DNA from: Epiperipatus broadwayi
Taxonomy: Eukaryota; Onychophora; Udeonychophora; Euonychophora; Peripatidae
Assembly (NCBI GenBank): GCA_028023455.1
Contig: JAQFVV010000031.1
Coordinates: 10,222,093 to 10,286,092, forward strand
Length of the DNA stretch: 64,000 nucleotides
Direction of reading: 5' to 3'
Shown: positions 33,636 through 44,865 of the stretch, piece after piece
Layout: every line of letters begins with the position of its first letter
Numbering within the stretch: the stretch's first letter is position 1
Made by a program: the position numbers and the translations under genes
The notes under the pieces: model-generated
What the model saw: the letters and a program-made list of their open reading frames with translations, nothing else
The model's database searches: none
What the model was told of the DNA's origin: nothing

Positions 33636-35676
33636 TGTAACGCTCTCAGTGTCAGTGTCACAGATATATATATATATATATATATATTACATGTACTTCA
33701 CAGATGGAGCTTTACCAATAGCTCATCAAGCTTTGTTTACAAAAAATGCCGAGAGAGAATCGAAACTTCAATATCTCTTTCAAATTGTCCCCACTCTTTA
33801 CTGACGAAAGCCAATTAGCTTGAAACTATGGTTTAAAGGTTGGGGACAATTTGAAAGCGATATTGAAGTTTCGATTCTCTCTCAGCATTTTTTGTAAACA
33901 AAGCTTGATGAGCTATTGGTAAAGCTCCATCTGTGATCACAAAATGCAAGCTATAGGCAGGTTAAAAAAAAAAAAAATTTTAAACTTGTTTTATCATTAC
34001 ATGTACTTGTTTATAGTTCATTAAAATAGAAAAAAAGAATAAATAAATGAAAAAGAAGAATTTGAAAAATAAAGTGTAAGTCATAATGATACTTAAAATA
34101 CAGTAATATAAATCAAAGTAGCAAGTAGATTGATCAGATAAGAACAAGTAAAGAAAATTAATAGAGTTTTATTAATTAAATTAATATTGTAGAAAGAAAA
34201 AGAAAATGGTATAATGTCAAAACATAATATAAATTAAAATAATGGTAATTGAAATAACTGGAAATAAAATGTAATTTCTAATTAGAAATAGAAAAATAAA
34301 ATAATTAATGACAAGTAATTTCTGTAAATTATCTCATCAACAGAACTGCAATTAAATTTTGCAAAATTCCTGGATATTAAATCTAAAAAAAAAAATAAGA
34401 TTAATCATGGAATAGAAAAAAAGACAACAACTAAAAGCAAAATTGAATAAAAGTTAGGAATAGGAGGGATGACAGGATAGATAGCTTAAGGGTTAGTACA
34501 AGTTTTTTTTCTTCAAGTTAAGTAGGAGTAAAATCCATCAATCCACAGGAACAATTGTTTAGAGTGTGTCTTGCAGTTCATACAGAGTTTGAGTTTAGCA
34601 GAGTTATTTTTGAAATTTGACTTAGACCATTTGAGAGGAGATCAAGAAGCAGAAGACTGTATGTAGCTTATTAAGAAAATATGTGATGGACTGTGAAATT
34701 AATAACTGACTAAATAACACCATATTCTATTAAGAAAATCACAGGTGTCTATTTGGGCTTAGTTCCTGATCATCCATCACCATCAATCTCTCTCCTGCCG
34801 TAAACACTTTGCCAATAATGTAAGACTTTGCCACATATTCTCTTCTATTGCCATTCTGAAGTCCCACAAATTGAAAAAGGAATTGAAGTTGATGACTAAA
34901 TGGCCAGCCACAAAGAGTGAAGGGAGTGTTGAGAACATAGAAAACACAGACTGTTAAGGGATGATCATCTAAAATAGTCACAAATAGATATAACCTCATA
35001 TTCAAGTTAAAACCTAGGTAAATTTCTAAACATTATTAAGTATAAATGAAATAATATGAAGGAAGGATTATTGAGATTACCAAAAAATTAGATCTTACTA
35101 AACCATATTTATTTTTGTTTATTAATTCTTATTATATGCTTATTTTCTTGGTGCTAAATATATGTGTAATGGAGATATCAACATACTTGTGTATGTGTGT
35201 ATAGAAATAAAAAGTATTTGCTAAAAATTACTTAATCTATTCTCTCTCCTTTACCTGCACCTTCATGATAAAAAATTGGGCAAGTTTGAGATACGTTTTC
35301 GATTTAGGTGCTGGGTCCCCTGCCTCATAGTATTGAAGCTAGTTTGGGTTGTTTTCCAAGTGCTGAGTTCCACTATACTTTTCTTCTGGAGCATTCCAGT
35401 TATATAAAGTTTATATAATCAGATAGCACCTGAGATTTATCTAAAAAAAATTGCTTTGGAGGATTGGTAGTCACCGCAGATATGAAGGGGTACTGTGATC
35501 AGAAAAAATGATTGAGATTTGTACATTCATGCAGTCTTGATCTGATCATAGATACAAATGATAGTTAATCTTTCAGTAATATTTTATCTCTCTGCTTGAG
35601 TATATGATCAAAGGGTTATTGAAAGAGTCTTTTTTTTTAAAATAAAATTTAAAAGGGAAACCTCCCGACCGTTACA
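33636..35676. mobile_element. Candidate TGTAACG..CGTTACA element with ATAT duplication
   Basis: The left edge is ATAT then TGTAACGCTC; the right edge is CGACCGTTACA then ATAT (35677-35680). The ends and target duplication match the LTR group, but I saw no TATA box plus donor at the expected positions on either strand. It may be a diverged solo LTR or two half-elements. It includes an (AT)n tract (33664-33687), the hairpin ribozyme at 33698-33936, and an unrecognised 88-codon minus frame (34739-35005). Confidence 0.4.
33698..33936 (+). ncRNA. Hammerhead ribozyme at the tip of a 96-bp inverted repeat
   Basis: Arms 33698-33793 and 33841-33936 are inverted copies identical at 94 of 96 positions. 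The 47-nt apex holds a full hammerhead: CTGACGA (33801-33807), stem II AAGC/GCTT (33808-33811 with 33818-33821, loop CAATTA), GAAA (33822-33825), stem III ACT/GGT (one U-G pair, 2-nt loop), and a GUU site ending at 33833. Stem I pairs 33795-33800 with 33834-33839, then after one mismatch (C33794, T33840) runs straight into the arms, giving a ~100-bp stem I. The coincidence of core and arm register makes the ribozyme call strong. Activity and origin are inference. Confidence 0.8.
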
Positions 35677-35809
35677 ATATAAAAATAACTAAAATACTGT
35701 CACCACAAACCTTCAAGAAAACACTAACGTGTACTATAGATATGGGTTTTTTGTTGTTGAGAGACAAATGAAAGAGAAATAAATATCAAAACCAGAGGAG
35801 TGATTAAGA

Positions 35810-36548
35810 TATTCATTTTATTGATTTAATCAAAGCATTTAACTTGATTAAATGAAAAGCTCTAAGGCATTTTTTGAAATTAATTGCTTATCCACATAAT
35901 TTATTCGTATTATACATATTGTACTTGATGGAATGAGAAAGAGTTTTATTAATAAAATGAAAAACACTGAGACATTTATAGAGAAAGGGTTATTAATCCA
36001 AATGAAAAAGCTAAGACATTTGTAATGATAATAGAGTGCTAAATAAGTAAGTACTGTCCCTCCAATGTTGATTTTTTGTGATTGTAGTTCTTTGAAACTG
36101 GAACCAAGATGCAGACAGCCTTAATAGTGGATTTTTTTGAATCAATTAAAAATTAAATCATAAATTCATCTTCTTGGATTCTGGAATTCAAAGTATGCTG
36201 ATGCCTGTGCCATTTTTTCTACATCAAAAGATGTTCTTAATGTTTTGAATGCAATATGTAAAACTTTGAAAAGTAATTAGTGGTGAAATTATTCACATTC
36301 TTTATCAGCTGGTAATGGAAAAAAGATATTCAATAATTTTTTGCCTAGATGGTTATCAGTTTGAGAATGTTGACAAATTTAAATATCTTTGTGGTATTTT
36401 TTTAGACAGAAAGGTGGGTTTAGATATTGAGGTGCAGCACAGATTCAAATGCACTGCTATTTTCAACAAGTTAATGTTTATAGTTACACAACATGTTGAG
36501 TGGTATTATTCTCTGCTCTTTTTCAAGTGCTTCTGGCCTGACCAGTGA
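35810..36548 (+). pseudogene. Decayed LINE reverse transcriptase
   Basis: A plus frame near 35815 reads IHFIDLIKAFNLIK then ALRHFLKLIAYP, matching the RT motif A region F-x-D-L-x-K-A-F-D-x-(V/I) of LINEs (the second D is N here). Downstream, the 77-codon frame 36315-36548 has VDKFKYLCGIFLDRK and a following basic helix, matching the C-terminal V-x-x-F-x-Y-L-G block. Stops and frame changes separate them. It is an old, inactive copy, different from the RTE at 54.5-57.7 kb. Confidence 0.55.
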
Positions 36549-36744
36549 TAATACTAGAATAGGAATCAAACTTAAACTTCTAGATTTTTGAATATCAAAT
36601 TGTAAGTCAATGCTTTAACTGACTGAACTATTCTGTTTAGGGTGTTTTACCATAGTGAAATAAATACTGCATTTAAATTAGTTATATATGGAACTATTAT
36701 TGAACTTAATTTATTGTATAGAAGTAAAACTCAAATACCATATA

Positions 36745-36950
36745 TATCTAGTGTCTGAACCTACCCTGACACCTCTCTGAAAAGTGCCTAAGCACGAAAC
36801 CATGGTCAGGAGTTTGGGGAGAGTTCCTGACTGAGATATTTTAAGTGCTGGCTCTGGCTAAGCATTTATCACAAAGCTTGTTGAGGAATTGGCAATCCTC
36901 ATTGTTTATAACTTAATAGCTTAAGAGAATGTGATCTATAACTCTTATTT
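36745..36950 (+). mobile_element. Second copy of the hammerhead-bearing unit (truncated)
   Basis: This stretch is similar to about 32560-32765: GTGTCTGAACCTACCCTGAC, the ribozyme region, AAGCATTTATCACAAAGC and TCATTGTTTATAACTTA. It lacks the left direct repeat. Confidence 0.65.
36761..36822 (+). ncRNA. Hammerhead ribozyme, degenerate copy (G8 changed to A)
   Basis: The core reads CTGAAAA (36777-36783), so the conserved G8 is A. Stem II GTGC/GCAC (loop CTAA), GAAA, stem III ACC/GGT and GTC (C36807) are intact. The core change should abolish or strongly reduce cleavage. Confidence 0.7.
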
Positions 36951-37487
36951 CAAATACCATATATTTATATAAACATTAAAACCATAAACTTATTGAAATT
37001 AACACATTTAAAAGGTCTTTTAATATTAAAAGTGTATAGAACATAAGTGTAATTGTGGGTAATATTTAGTTTAAATATGTTGTTATTTTGCAGTTCTTTG
37101 AAATTGAGAAGTCTGCTTGTAGTAGTGAAATCATTGGTAGTGTTTTAGAGTTTATTTTCTTGGATAATCTGGTTGAGTTGTGAATTTGGGGTAATTTGAT
37201 TATATGCATAACATTAGTACATTAAAATTTTATAAACTGAAAGACAAGACCATAGAACCAATCAAGATTTTCTTCAATTTACTGGATATGATATTATAGT
37301 ACAAGTCCATTAATATAAAATTATGTCTTCATTGGAATATTCATGTCAAATTAATATATAAGATTTCCTAAAAGAGAGTTATATATAATACATGAGCATA
37401 ATTTTTGTGGGATAGAGTCCATTTTTATTATAATGTTAACTCCAAGACATTCGAAAAAGTGCAGTGAATAAAAGCATGGTAATATAT

Positions 37488-38915
37488 TGTACCGTTTATT
37501 TATACGGTACAAATATATTGGCGGTACAATATATTGGCATCCGGTAAGATATTTAAAACCTAAAAAAAAAAAAGTAAATTTAGCGATCTTAGAAAAACAT
37601 TTTTAGATTTTTCTGATTAGTATAATTTATTTTTTAAAAAAAACATACAATGAAATTTAAAATTGTTGTCGTATTTTTTTTTTTATGTAATTAAAAATAA
37701 AAGTTAAATTGGAAAGAATAAATGACATACAGATTACTGATCCAGATAAAGTAAAAATTCCAAAAGTAAAAAGATTACAATTAGAAAAATCTTTTTAATA
37801 ATTAAAGATGGCAGAATTATGCTTAAAAAAATAACTTTGTAACTTAAATTTAAGAGAAAGTGTAGAAGATTATTATCTTATATGCTGATAAAAGAACGAA
37901 CAAAGATATGCGCAGAAGTTTCAAAACTGGATCGGGGTATAAAAGGAGGAGGATAACCTCGATCTAGGTCTTCTCTATACCTTCTAGTTACGTGTATGAA
38001 AGCTGGAGGTTTCCGCGAGCATACCTGTGACAGTAATAGATGTCTGCACAGATATGCCACTTGCAGTACCTAGTCGTCAAGCAAGCAATGGAAACGGGCC
38101 CTGTGAAGACCGCTTTTTGCAATAAAAGGGTCACGACAGCCATGCCTTTTCTCCAGTTATAGAACGGAACAATAATGGAAGACGCCGGCAGGAGAGACCA
38201 ATGGAAATTCTTAGGAGCTCGAAATCCCAAAAACACATGCCACCTTACCGGTAAGTTAAGAGTAACTTTTCCTAATTGTGACAAAGTTTGCAAACAATTA
38301 ACAAAAAAATTGATATCAAAATAATCCCGATCAAGACTTCAAATTTTATTCTTTAAGAGACTTGTGTACCCAAGAACTATAATCATTGAACTGTTTTTTT
38401 ATTATTAATTAATTCATATCTAGATTAGCGTGTGTGTCATCTTTCCAATTAATTAAATCATAATGTTTTTGTTTTTTATTTATATTTTAATTTGTTAAAA
38501 TAAAAATCTTTATTTATAATACCCCTATTCATTGTACGTTATTAATGATTATTAATAAATTTATTAAAGTTAATTATGATTTGAAAATATAATTTACCTT
38601 GCCAACGCTGTAAAGAAACTCAATCCTTCGGAGTTTCTAGATAATTTCGTCGTAGCTAAATAAATAAAAAAGGGATGTTTGCCAGTGAATTCTAATATAG
38701 AATTCTGGCACCTTTCAACTAAATTAAAAGCTGGCTTACTTTATCCCATTATTTTAGTAGCTACATTAGTTAAAAGAGTGTTGTGTGACCAGGAAAATAA
38801 TTGCATTCATTAAATCTTACTGAATTGTATGACAAAACAAATTTAATAGATAGGATGTAATTTGGTCATCGAGTACGAGTAGTTAAAAACACGAAATAAT
38901 GTAGTGGACGTTACA
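37488..38915 (+). mobile_element. Solo LTR, family B (1.43 kb)
   Basis: It is bounded by ATAT (37484-37487 and 38916-38919). The left end TGTACCGTTTATTT and right end GTGGACGTTACA match LTR B of 20465-23937 in opposite orientation. TATAAAA is at 37938-37944 and the donor CACCTTACCG then GTAAGT has GT at 38251. Shared blocks include AAAGATGGCAGAATTATGCT (about 37804) and GAATTCTGGCACC (about 38700). It is much more diverged than the LTR pair of the complete element. No coding capacity. Confidence 0.8.
37938..38256 (+). promoter_or_regulatory. TATA box and splice donor of solo LTR B
   Basis: GGGTATAAAAGG and TTACCGGTAAGTTAAG are 313 bp apart. The CTTACCGGTAAG palindrome is retained in this old copy. 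Confidence 0.5.
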
Positions 38916-38999
38916 ATATTAAATATACAAAAAATGGAACAGCACGTTTCATATAGAACATATTTGTAATCCACAGATCGTTTTACATAAACATTGCAA

Positions 39000-40080
39000 A
39001 ATTTATGCTTGTGTTTTTTCTACTCCTCATAAATTTTTAGGTTTCCTAATGCATCTCTCATATAATGCAATGAAAACTCCTATACAAAATCAGCTTATTG
39101 TTTCAGTAGAAAACACCATCAATGCATTATCCAATGCATACCTTTCAATATATGCTAAAGCATCACTAGTCAACATTTTAATATTTTCTAAAATTAATTA
39201 TTTCTTACCCATTATTAAATTTACTTCTTCATTCAAAAAATATATACTCCCTTATCACCAACCTAATCTGAAATAAAAAAGCAATAGTTCTTAGCATAAG
39301 AAATATGCTAAAACATATTACATTCAATGGTCTCTCATTATATGGCATTTCTACATTTTGTCTTCAGAGAGCCACTAATGAAATAACTAAACTAATTAAT
39401 TTCTTCACAAGTATTAATAGTATAGTTCCTGTTAAAGCTACTGGTACTCTATCACCCATTAACAATAAATTTATCAAAACCTAAATAATTCTCATTAAAA
39501 ACACAGGACTATCTCACATAATCTATTTCTAAATAAAATTCACTATTGGAAAACATATAAAACTGAAAATAATAATATTACATCAAATAATAGTCAATCT
39601 TTCTTGTTACGTAGTAACAAATACATTATAAAAAGTTCATATATTGGCACCTGGAATCGAAATATCTGGACTTCCTAATTAGAATAAATCTCAAAGCCCT
39701 TCCTACTAATTATTTTCTCTTCTACAAGTGACACTTCATAAATATAGATCCATTATGCGCCCTCTGTCATAGAAACAAAGAAACATTATAACACTTTCTT
39801 GTGGATTGTTCCTCACTTTTTTCTTTCTCATACTCTTAGCACTAACAAGACTCATTCAAACTCAGTAACAATCAACCTCCTCATAAAAGATATACAAAGT
39901 GATCTTTTCCCCAATATAAGAGTTATTACATTCATTCTTTTCACACTCAGCTTTGTAAGATGCTATCTAAGCTTTAATCCCACATCTCACAATACTAAAT
40001 CACTCTTTCTAAAAAAATTAAACAACATTAGACCATGCTCCAGCTGATATATTTGCAGCTAAGTGGAATCTGATCTTATT
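39000..40080 (+). pseudogene. Decayed LINE, 3' part of the RT and C-terminal zinc-finger-like block
   Basis: The frame at 39049-39276 has NALSNAYLSIYAKASLVNIL and FSKINYFLPI, the thumb-region block of L1/CR1-like LINEs (S-L-x-G-K-x-x-L-x-N, then S-x-x-x-Y). Near 39740-39820 another frame has NIDPLCALCHRNKETL followed by HFLVDC, matching C-x2-C-x6-E-T-x-x-H-x4-C. Stops and frame shifts lie between. The remaining 82-codon frame (39799-40047) is a by-product. It is an old remnant. Confidence 0.6.
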
Positions 40081-40763
40081 AACAATATCTTGGCTATTGA
40101 ATATACTAATTAATATGCATTAGATATATATTGATTATTGATCAATTATATGAACATCTATCATTACTTTTGTACTTGAAATCTTTTGTCTCAATAAGAC
40201 TTGTAAATAATTTCCATTGTAGTTAATTTAAAATTAAACAGTGCTTTTCAACCTAAGTCAACAGTCAAATCCGATTCTCTTTGAAGCAGTTTCTATAATA
40301 GTTTTACTGAAAGTTGGAAGTAAAAATTATACCACTGAACAAAGTTAAGTTTTCTATGTAATGTAAGCTCTTAGAAAGTTTTTTTGTTAGTATTTACAGA
40401 CGATTTAAGTAATTTTAAAAAATGCTAGAAAGTTCTTGCTTAAATTTCAAATCAGATAAGGCTGATACATGTTTTAATTTTAGAACATTTTGGTCTTTAT
40501 TTTAATCTAGATAAACTATAATGAATATAAATTCAAAAATAAGTCCATGCTCTTATCAAGTATTGAAATCATAAGTTTTATTTTTGATATATATTGGCAC
40601 CAGCATGAGATTTGAGTTTTCATCATCAGATTTTCAATGATATGGATGGCTGAAAAGTTGGAGGTTGGAATGGATTGAAGCCTGTCCATTAAAATACAAA
40701 GATTTGCTATCTTAATATAAACTGAGTACTGATTATATATATATGCATGGGAGATGATAATCT

Positions 40764-40810
40764 GGACCAACTGATGAGTGCTGGTTTAGCATGAAATACA
40801 GTACTGGTGA
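40764..40810 (+). ncRNA. Hammerhead-like motif (family T, copy 2)
   Basis: CTGATGA is at 40771-40777 with an intact core. Stem II GTGCT/AGCAT (40778-40782 with 40788-40792, basal G-U, loop GGTTT), GAAA at 40793-40796, and a short stem III closing at a GUA site (A40803) follow. Stem I ACCA/TGGT (40766-40769 with 40805-40808) has one basal mismatch. Confidence 0.6.
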
Positions 40811-41017
40811 TTATTTATCTTTTCTAAATGTGTGTGATCATGTATATCAGTTGTATGAGATAGTGTGGACAGTTGAAGGGTGCTTAAAAATCTGAGTTCA
40901 AATCCCTATATTTACAATTAAGCTCCCAGGTTTGTGAAGATTGCCTGGTTTTCAAATGTATATATATAAAATACATATTTTGCGGGTTCATCCGTGTTAA
41001 AAACTTTTAATATTAAT

Positions 41018-41062
41018 ATACTGACGTTTCGACTTGGTCACACAAGCCATCCACAGAGTTAT
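41018..41062 (-). ncRNA. Hammerhead-like motif in Penelope terminal repeat (P1 downstream)
   Basis: On the minus strand: AACTCTGTGGA, stem II GGCTTG/CAAGTC, GAAAC, GTC, then AGTATA. The A6 position is U and an extra U precedes stem II. Stem III is only two pairs with no loop, so it would rely on dimer context as in minimal Penelope hammerheads. The same motif is at 43552-43594 and 45572-45622. Confidence 0.5.
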
Positions 41063-41150
41063 AAAAGGTAGAAAGATGGTTGTAGAGGTGCTACAATCAC
41101 TGATTTGAATAAAATGTTAAAATTCCACCAATAGCAAAAAAATGTTAAAT

Positions 41151-41759
41151 TTAGGAATGTTTTTTAAAAAAATCTTTCCAAATAGGAGGAAGTTTACATG
41201 TATCATCTCGCTTATTGATACAATCTGGCCTTTTAAGTATCTCAATAGCTTCTCTAATTTTGCATTGGTAGAGATTATCACATCTGGATATGATCCTGGT
41301 ACTAGAAAAATCAATTTTATGACCTGAATCTATAGTATGTAGTGAGAGTGCTGATGATGATGAGTGTTGTTTAACTGCATTAGCATGCTCATCTCTCCTA
41401 ACACTGATGCGACGATTACTCATACCTATGTAAGAAGCTTTACAATTTTTACATGAGATTTGATAGACACCATGAGATTCAAGAGGGATTGAATCCTTAG
41501 GCTTGGTTATTATATTGCTGATCTTTTGATGAGCAGAAAATGCTGTATCTATATTATAGCATTTTAATATACGTCCGATACTGTCTGTAGTTCCTTTTAC
41601 AAATGGAACACAAATCCTAATAGCTGATTTATCATCTTTTTGTTTCCTATTTTGTCTATTTTGGGCTTGAAATAAGGCTTTTTTTATAAATTTGTAATTA
41701 TAACTATTTGCTAATAAAACACTATTAATATGATTTATTTCTTCTTTCAGATGTCTCAT
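41151..41759 (-). pseudogene. Penelope-like linker and GIY-YIG endonuclease (P1)
   Basis: The 202-codon frame carries GVYQISCKNCKASYIG (residues 97-112), the GIY-YIG core with two cysteines, RRISVRRDEH (116-125), and ALSLHTIDSGHKIDF with histidines. This is the Penelope-type C-terminal endonuclease. It is a continuation of the RT frame, separated only by the two-base deletion near 41752. Confidence 0.85.
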
Positions 41760-42153
41760 CTGAAAGGTTTATTGCTCTATTTAAAAGAGTTTTGGCTACA
41801 GAAACTATCTGAGTTGGGTGATGATGAGAATGAAAATGCAAATATCTGTCCGTGTGTGTATCCTTTCTGTAAATAGAAAAAGATAAACTATTTGGTGTTC
41901 TGGTGACTAGAACATCAAGAAAAGGGAGTTTTCGATCAGACTCTGTCTCCATTGTAAATTTAACATGAGGATGCATATTATTTAAATCTAAGAAAAAATT
42001 ATCTAATTTATTTTTTCCATGTTGCCATATGACAAAAGTGTCATCTATGTATCTGAGCCAAATGAGAGGTTTTAAAGATGATGATTCTAAAGCACGAGTT
42101 TCTATATATTCCATGAATAAATCAGCTATTACTCCTGAGATAGGTGAGCCCAT
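41725..42153 (-). pseudogene. Penelope-like RT, palm and thumb (P1)
   Basis: The 142-codon frame has MGSPISGVIADLFMEYIE (motif B), RYIDDTFVIW (motif C with catalytic DD), and LPFLDVLVTR (motif D/E region). It continues the frame that breaks near 42260 and ends where two bases are missing near 41752. The RT catalytic residues are all present, but split across frames. Confidence 0.85.
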
Positions 42154-42220
42154 AGGAGTACCAAAAACTTGTCTGTAATGCTGTCCATTGTATACAAAAT
42201 ATGTATTTAAGAGACAATGT

Positions 42221-43522
42221 TTAATTAAAGCAATAATATGGTCTGGTAAATTGCAAGGGTTGTGAGATTATATTTAAAGCTTCATCAATTGGAATGTTTG
42301 TAAACAAAGACACGACATCAAAACTGACCAGAATGTCATTAGCATTAATTTTTAAACTTTTTAAAACAGAAATAAAATGAAGAGAGTTTTTAATATATGA
42401 TTTAATAGATGGGATTGTAGGTTTAATGAAATCCGATAAGTATCTGGCTAAAATATGAGTTGGAGAACCTATTGCACTTACTATTGGACGAAAGGGGGTA
42501 TCTGGTTTGTGAATTTTTGGAAGTCCATAAAATTTTGGACAGACACAAGATTTTTCATGAGGGATTATTTTATTTTTTATCTCTGTTTCAATAGGTGATT
42601 TATTAATAATAGCTTTTGTTGTTTTTTCCAAATACGTAGTATGATCTCTTTTTGATAGTTTATAAGTTTTATCATTAAGCAGATCTAAAATTTTATTATG
42701 GTAAATGTCACGATCCATTACGACTGTGGCATTACCTTTATCAGCTGGAAGTACAACAATTGATTTGTCCGATTTTATATTATTTAATGCTTGTCTTTCT
42801 TTCTTTGAAATATTATTTTTAGGAAGCTTAGCTTTTTTAAAAATATTACAAATCTCAGCTCTAGCCAAATCGGCCGATGTAGAATCAATTTTATCGAGAG
42901 CTGATTCAACATTACAAACAATTTTCTCAAAAGGTATCCGGGAAGGTGTTAAAGCAAAATTGAAACCTTTTTCTAAAACCGAAATTTCATCTGTAGAGAG
43001 GGCTTTCCTAGATAAATTATAAACGGTTTTTTGATTTGGATACATAATGCTTGGGGATTGTGTTCTAATTAGCATTTGCAATTTTTTCTTTTGCTTTGCT
43101 GTTACAAATTCCGAATCTTTAAACGATCTAAAACTTGCAATACGATCAAAACTAGTCCACAGTAAAGGATGTATTTTATTACTAAGGAATAAACGAAAAT
43201 GTAGCAATACTTTATCAATTTTGTCTAAATTTTTCCAAGTTTCTTTAATAAAAGAGTTTAAAATAATATTGCTAGTTTTCCTTAGAATTTTACTAACATT
43301 ATAATTGTTCTTGTGAAACACAATTTTACAGCAAATGGGTATAACATTGTGATTTTTGCACGCTAATAAAAAAGATAAATTACAAAGTAACGTACATTTC
43401 TTAATCCACGTTCTTTCAAATATACGAAGCTGTTTAAAAATTTCCTCCCCGTAGAGGTTAATAATGTTAAAACGAAGATTTGCACAGGTTAAATATATAA
43501 AATACATATTTTGCGGGTTCAT
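42221..43522 (-). pseudogene. Penelope-like RT, N-terminal and finger domains (P1)
   Basis: The 433-codon frame starts MNPQNMYFIY inside the shared terminal repeat. It includes ADKGNATVVMD (residues 260-270), FYGLPKIHKP (331-340), FRPIVSAIGSP (344-354) and the motif A block SFDVVSLFTNIP (400-411) with the first catalytic aspartate. These are diagnostic for Penelope-like reverse transcriptases. The frame ends soon after motif A because of a one-base insertion near 42260 relative to P2, so motifs B and C lie in the next frame. In an intact element this enzyme copies element RNA at the nicked target. Confidence 0.85.
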
Positions 43523-43551
43523 CCGTGTTAAAAACTTTTAATATTAATATA

Positions 43552-43594
43552 CTGACGTTTCGACTTGGTCACACAAGCCATCCACAGAGTTATA
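43552..43594 (-). ncRNA. Hammerhead-like motif in Penelope terminal repeat (between P2 and P1)
   Basis: It is identical in key positions to the motif at 41018-41062. It sits in the terminal repeat shared by P2 and P1, directly upstream of the P1 start codon region. Confidence 0.5.
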
Positions 43595-43680
43595 AAAGGT
43601 AGAAAGATGGTTGTAGAGGCGCTACAATCACTGATTTGAATAAAATGTTAAAATTCCACCAATAGCAAAAAATGTTAAAT

Positions 43681-44391
43681 TTAGGAATGTTTTTTAAAAA
43701 AATCTTTCCAAATAGAAAGAAGTTTACATGTATCATCAAGTTTACATGTATCATCTCGCTTATTGATACAATCTGGCCTTTTAAGTATCTCAATGGCTTC
43801 TCTAATTTTGCATTGGTAGAGATTATCACATCTGGATATGATCCTGGTACTAGAAAAATCAATTTTATGACCTGAATCTATAGTATGGAGTGAGAGTGCT
43901 GATGATGATGAGTGTTGTTTAACTGCATTAGCATGCTCATCTCTCCTAACACTGATGCGACGATTACTCATACCTATGTAAGAAGCTTTACAATTTTTAC
44001 ATGAGATTTGATAGACTCCATGAGATTCAAGAGGGATTGAATCCTTAGGCTTGGTTATTATATTGCTGATCTTTTGATGAGCAGAAAATGCTGTATCTAT
44101 ATTATAGCGTTGTAATATACGTCCGATACTGTCTGTAGTTCCTTTTACATATGGAACACAAATCCTAATAGCTGATTTATCATCTTTTTGTTTCCTATTT
44201 TGTCTATTTTGGGCTTGAAATAAGGCTTTTTTTATAAATTTGTAATTATAACTATTTGCTAATAAAACACTATTAATATGATTTATTTCTTCTTTCAGAT
44301 GTGTCTCATCTGAAAGGTTTATTGCTCTATTTAAAAGAGTTTTGGCTACAGAAACTATCTGAGTTGGGTGATGATGAGAATGGAAATGCAA
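43681..44391 (-). pseudogene. Penelope-like RT C-terminus and GIY-YIG endonuclease (P2)
   Basis: The 236-codon frame runs from HFHSHHHPTQIVS through the linker to HGVYQISCKNCKASYIG and SGHKIDF, then CINKRDDTCKLDDTCKL, where the doubled DDTCKL reflects the 18-bp duplication. It is the downstream half of the frame stopped by TGA at 44482. Confidence 0.85.
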
Positions 44392-44481
44392 ATATCTGTC
44401 TGTGTGTGTATCCTTTCTGTAAATAGAAAAAGATAAACTATTTGGTGTTCTGGTGACTAGAACATCAAGAAAAGGGAGTTT

Positions 44482-44865
44482 TCAATCAGACTCTGTCTCC
44501 ATTGTAAATTTAATATGAGGATGCATATTATTTAAATGTAAGAAAAAAAAATTATCTAATTTATTTTTTCCATGTTGCCATATGACAAAAGTGTCATCTA
44601 TGTATCTGAGCCAAATGAGAGGTTTTAAAGATGATGATTCTAAAGCACGAGTTTTTATATATTCCATGAATAAATCAGCTATTACTCCTGAGATAGATGA
44701 GCCCATAGGAGTACCAAAAACTTGTCTGTAATGCTGTCCATTGTATACAAAATATGTATTTAAGAGACAATGTTTAATTAAAGCAATAATATGGTCTGGT
44801 AAATTGCAATGCTGTGAGATTATATTTAAAGCTTCATCAATTGGAATGTTTGTAAACAAAGACAC
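44482..44865 (-). pseudogene. Penelope-like RT palm fragment (P2)
   Basis: The 127-codon frame has SLFTNIP at its start, GTPMGSSISGVIADLF (motif B), RYIDDTFVIW (motif C), and ends ETESD. The stop comes from TGA where P1 has CGA at the same place (plus-strand TTCAATC vs TTCGATC near 44480), a CpG-decay type change. Motifs A-B-C are in one uninterrupted frame here, unlike P1. Confidence 0.85.

Larger units (their letters stand above)
40963..43520 (-). mobile_element. Penelope-like element copy P1, near full length
   Basis: On the minus strand the copy runs from the terminal-repeat start shared with P2 (about 43500) through RT and GIY-YIG to a second terminal repeat ending at 40963. The repeated terminal block (TTTGCGGGTTCATCCGTG, ATACTGACGTTTCGACTTGG on the plus strand) occurs at both ends. 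P1 has two frame breaks relative to P2: one base extra near 42260 and two bases fewer near 41752. Confidence 0.85.

Noticed and set aside
42705-43304. Plus-strand frames of 105 and 85 residues
   Set aside because: They are opposite-strand shadows of the Penelope RT frame at 42221-43522.
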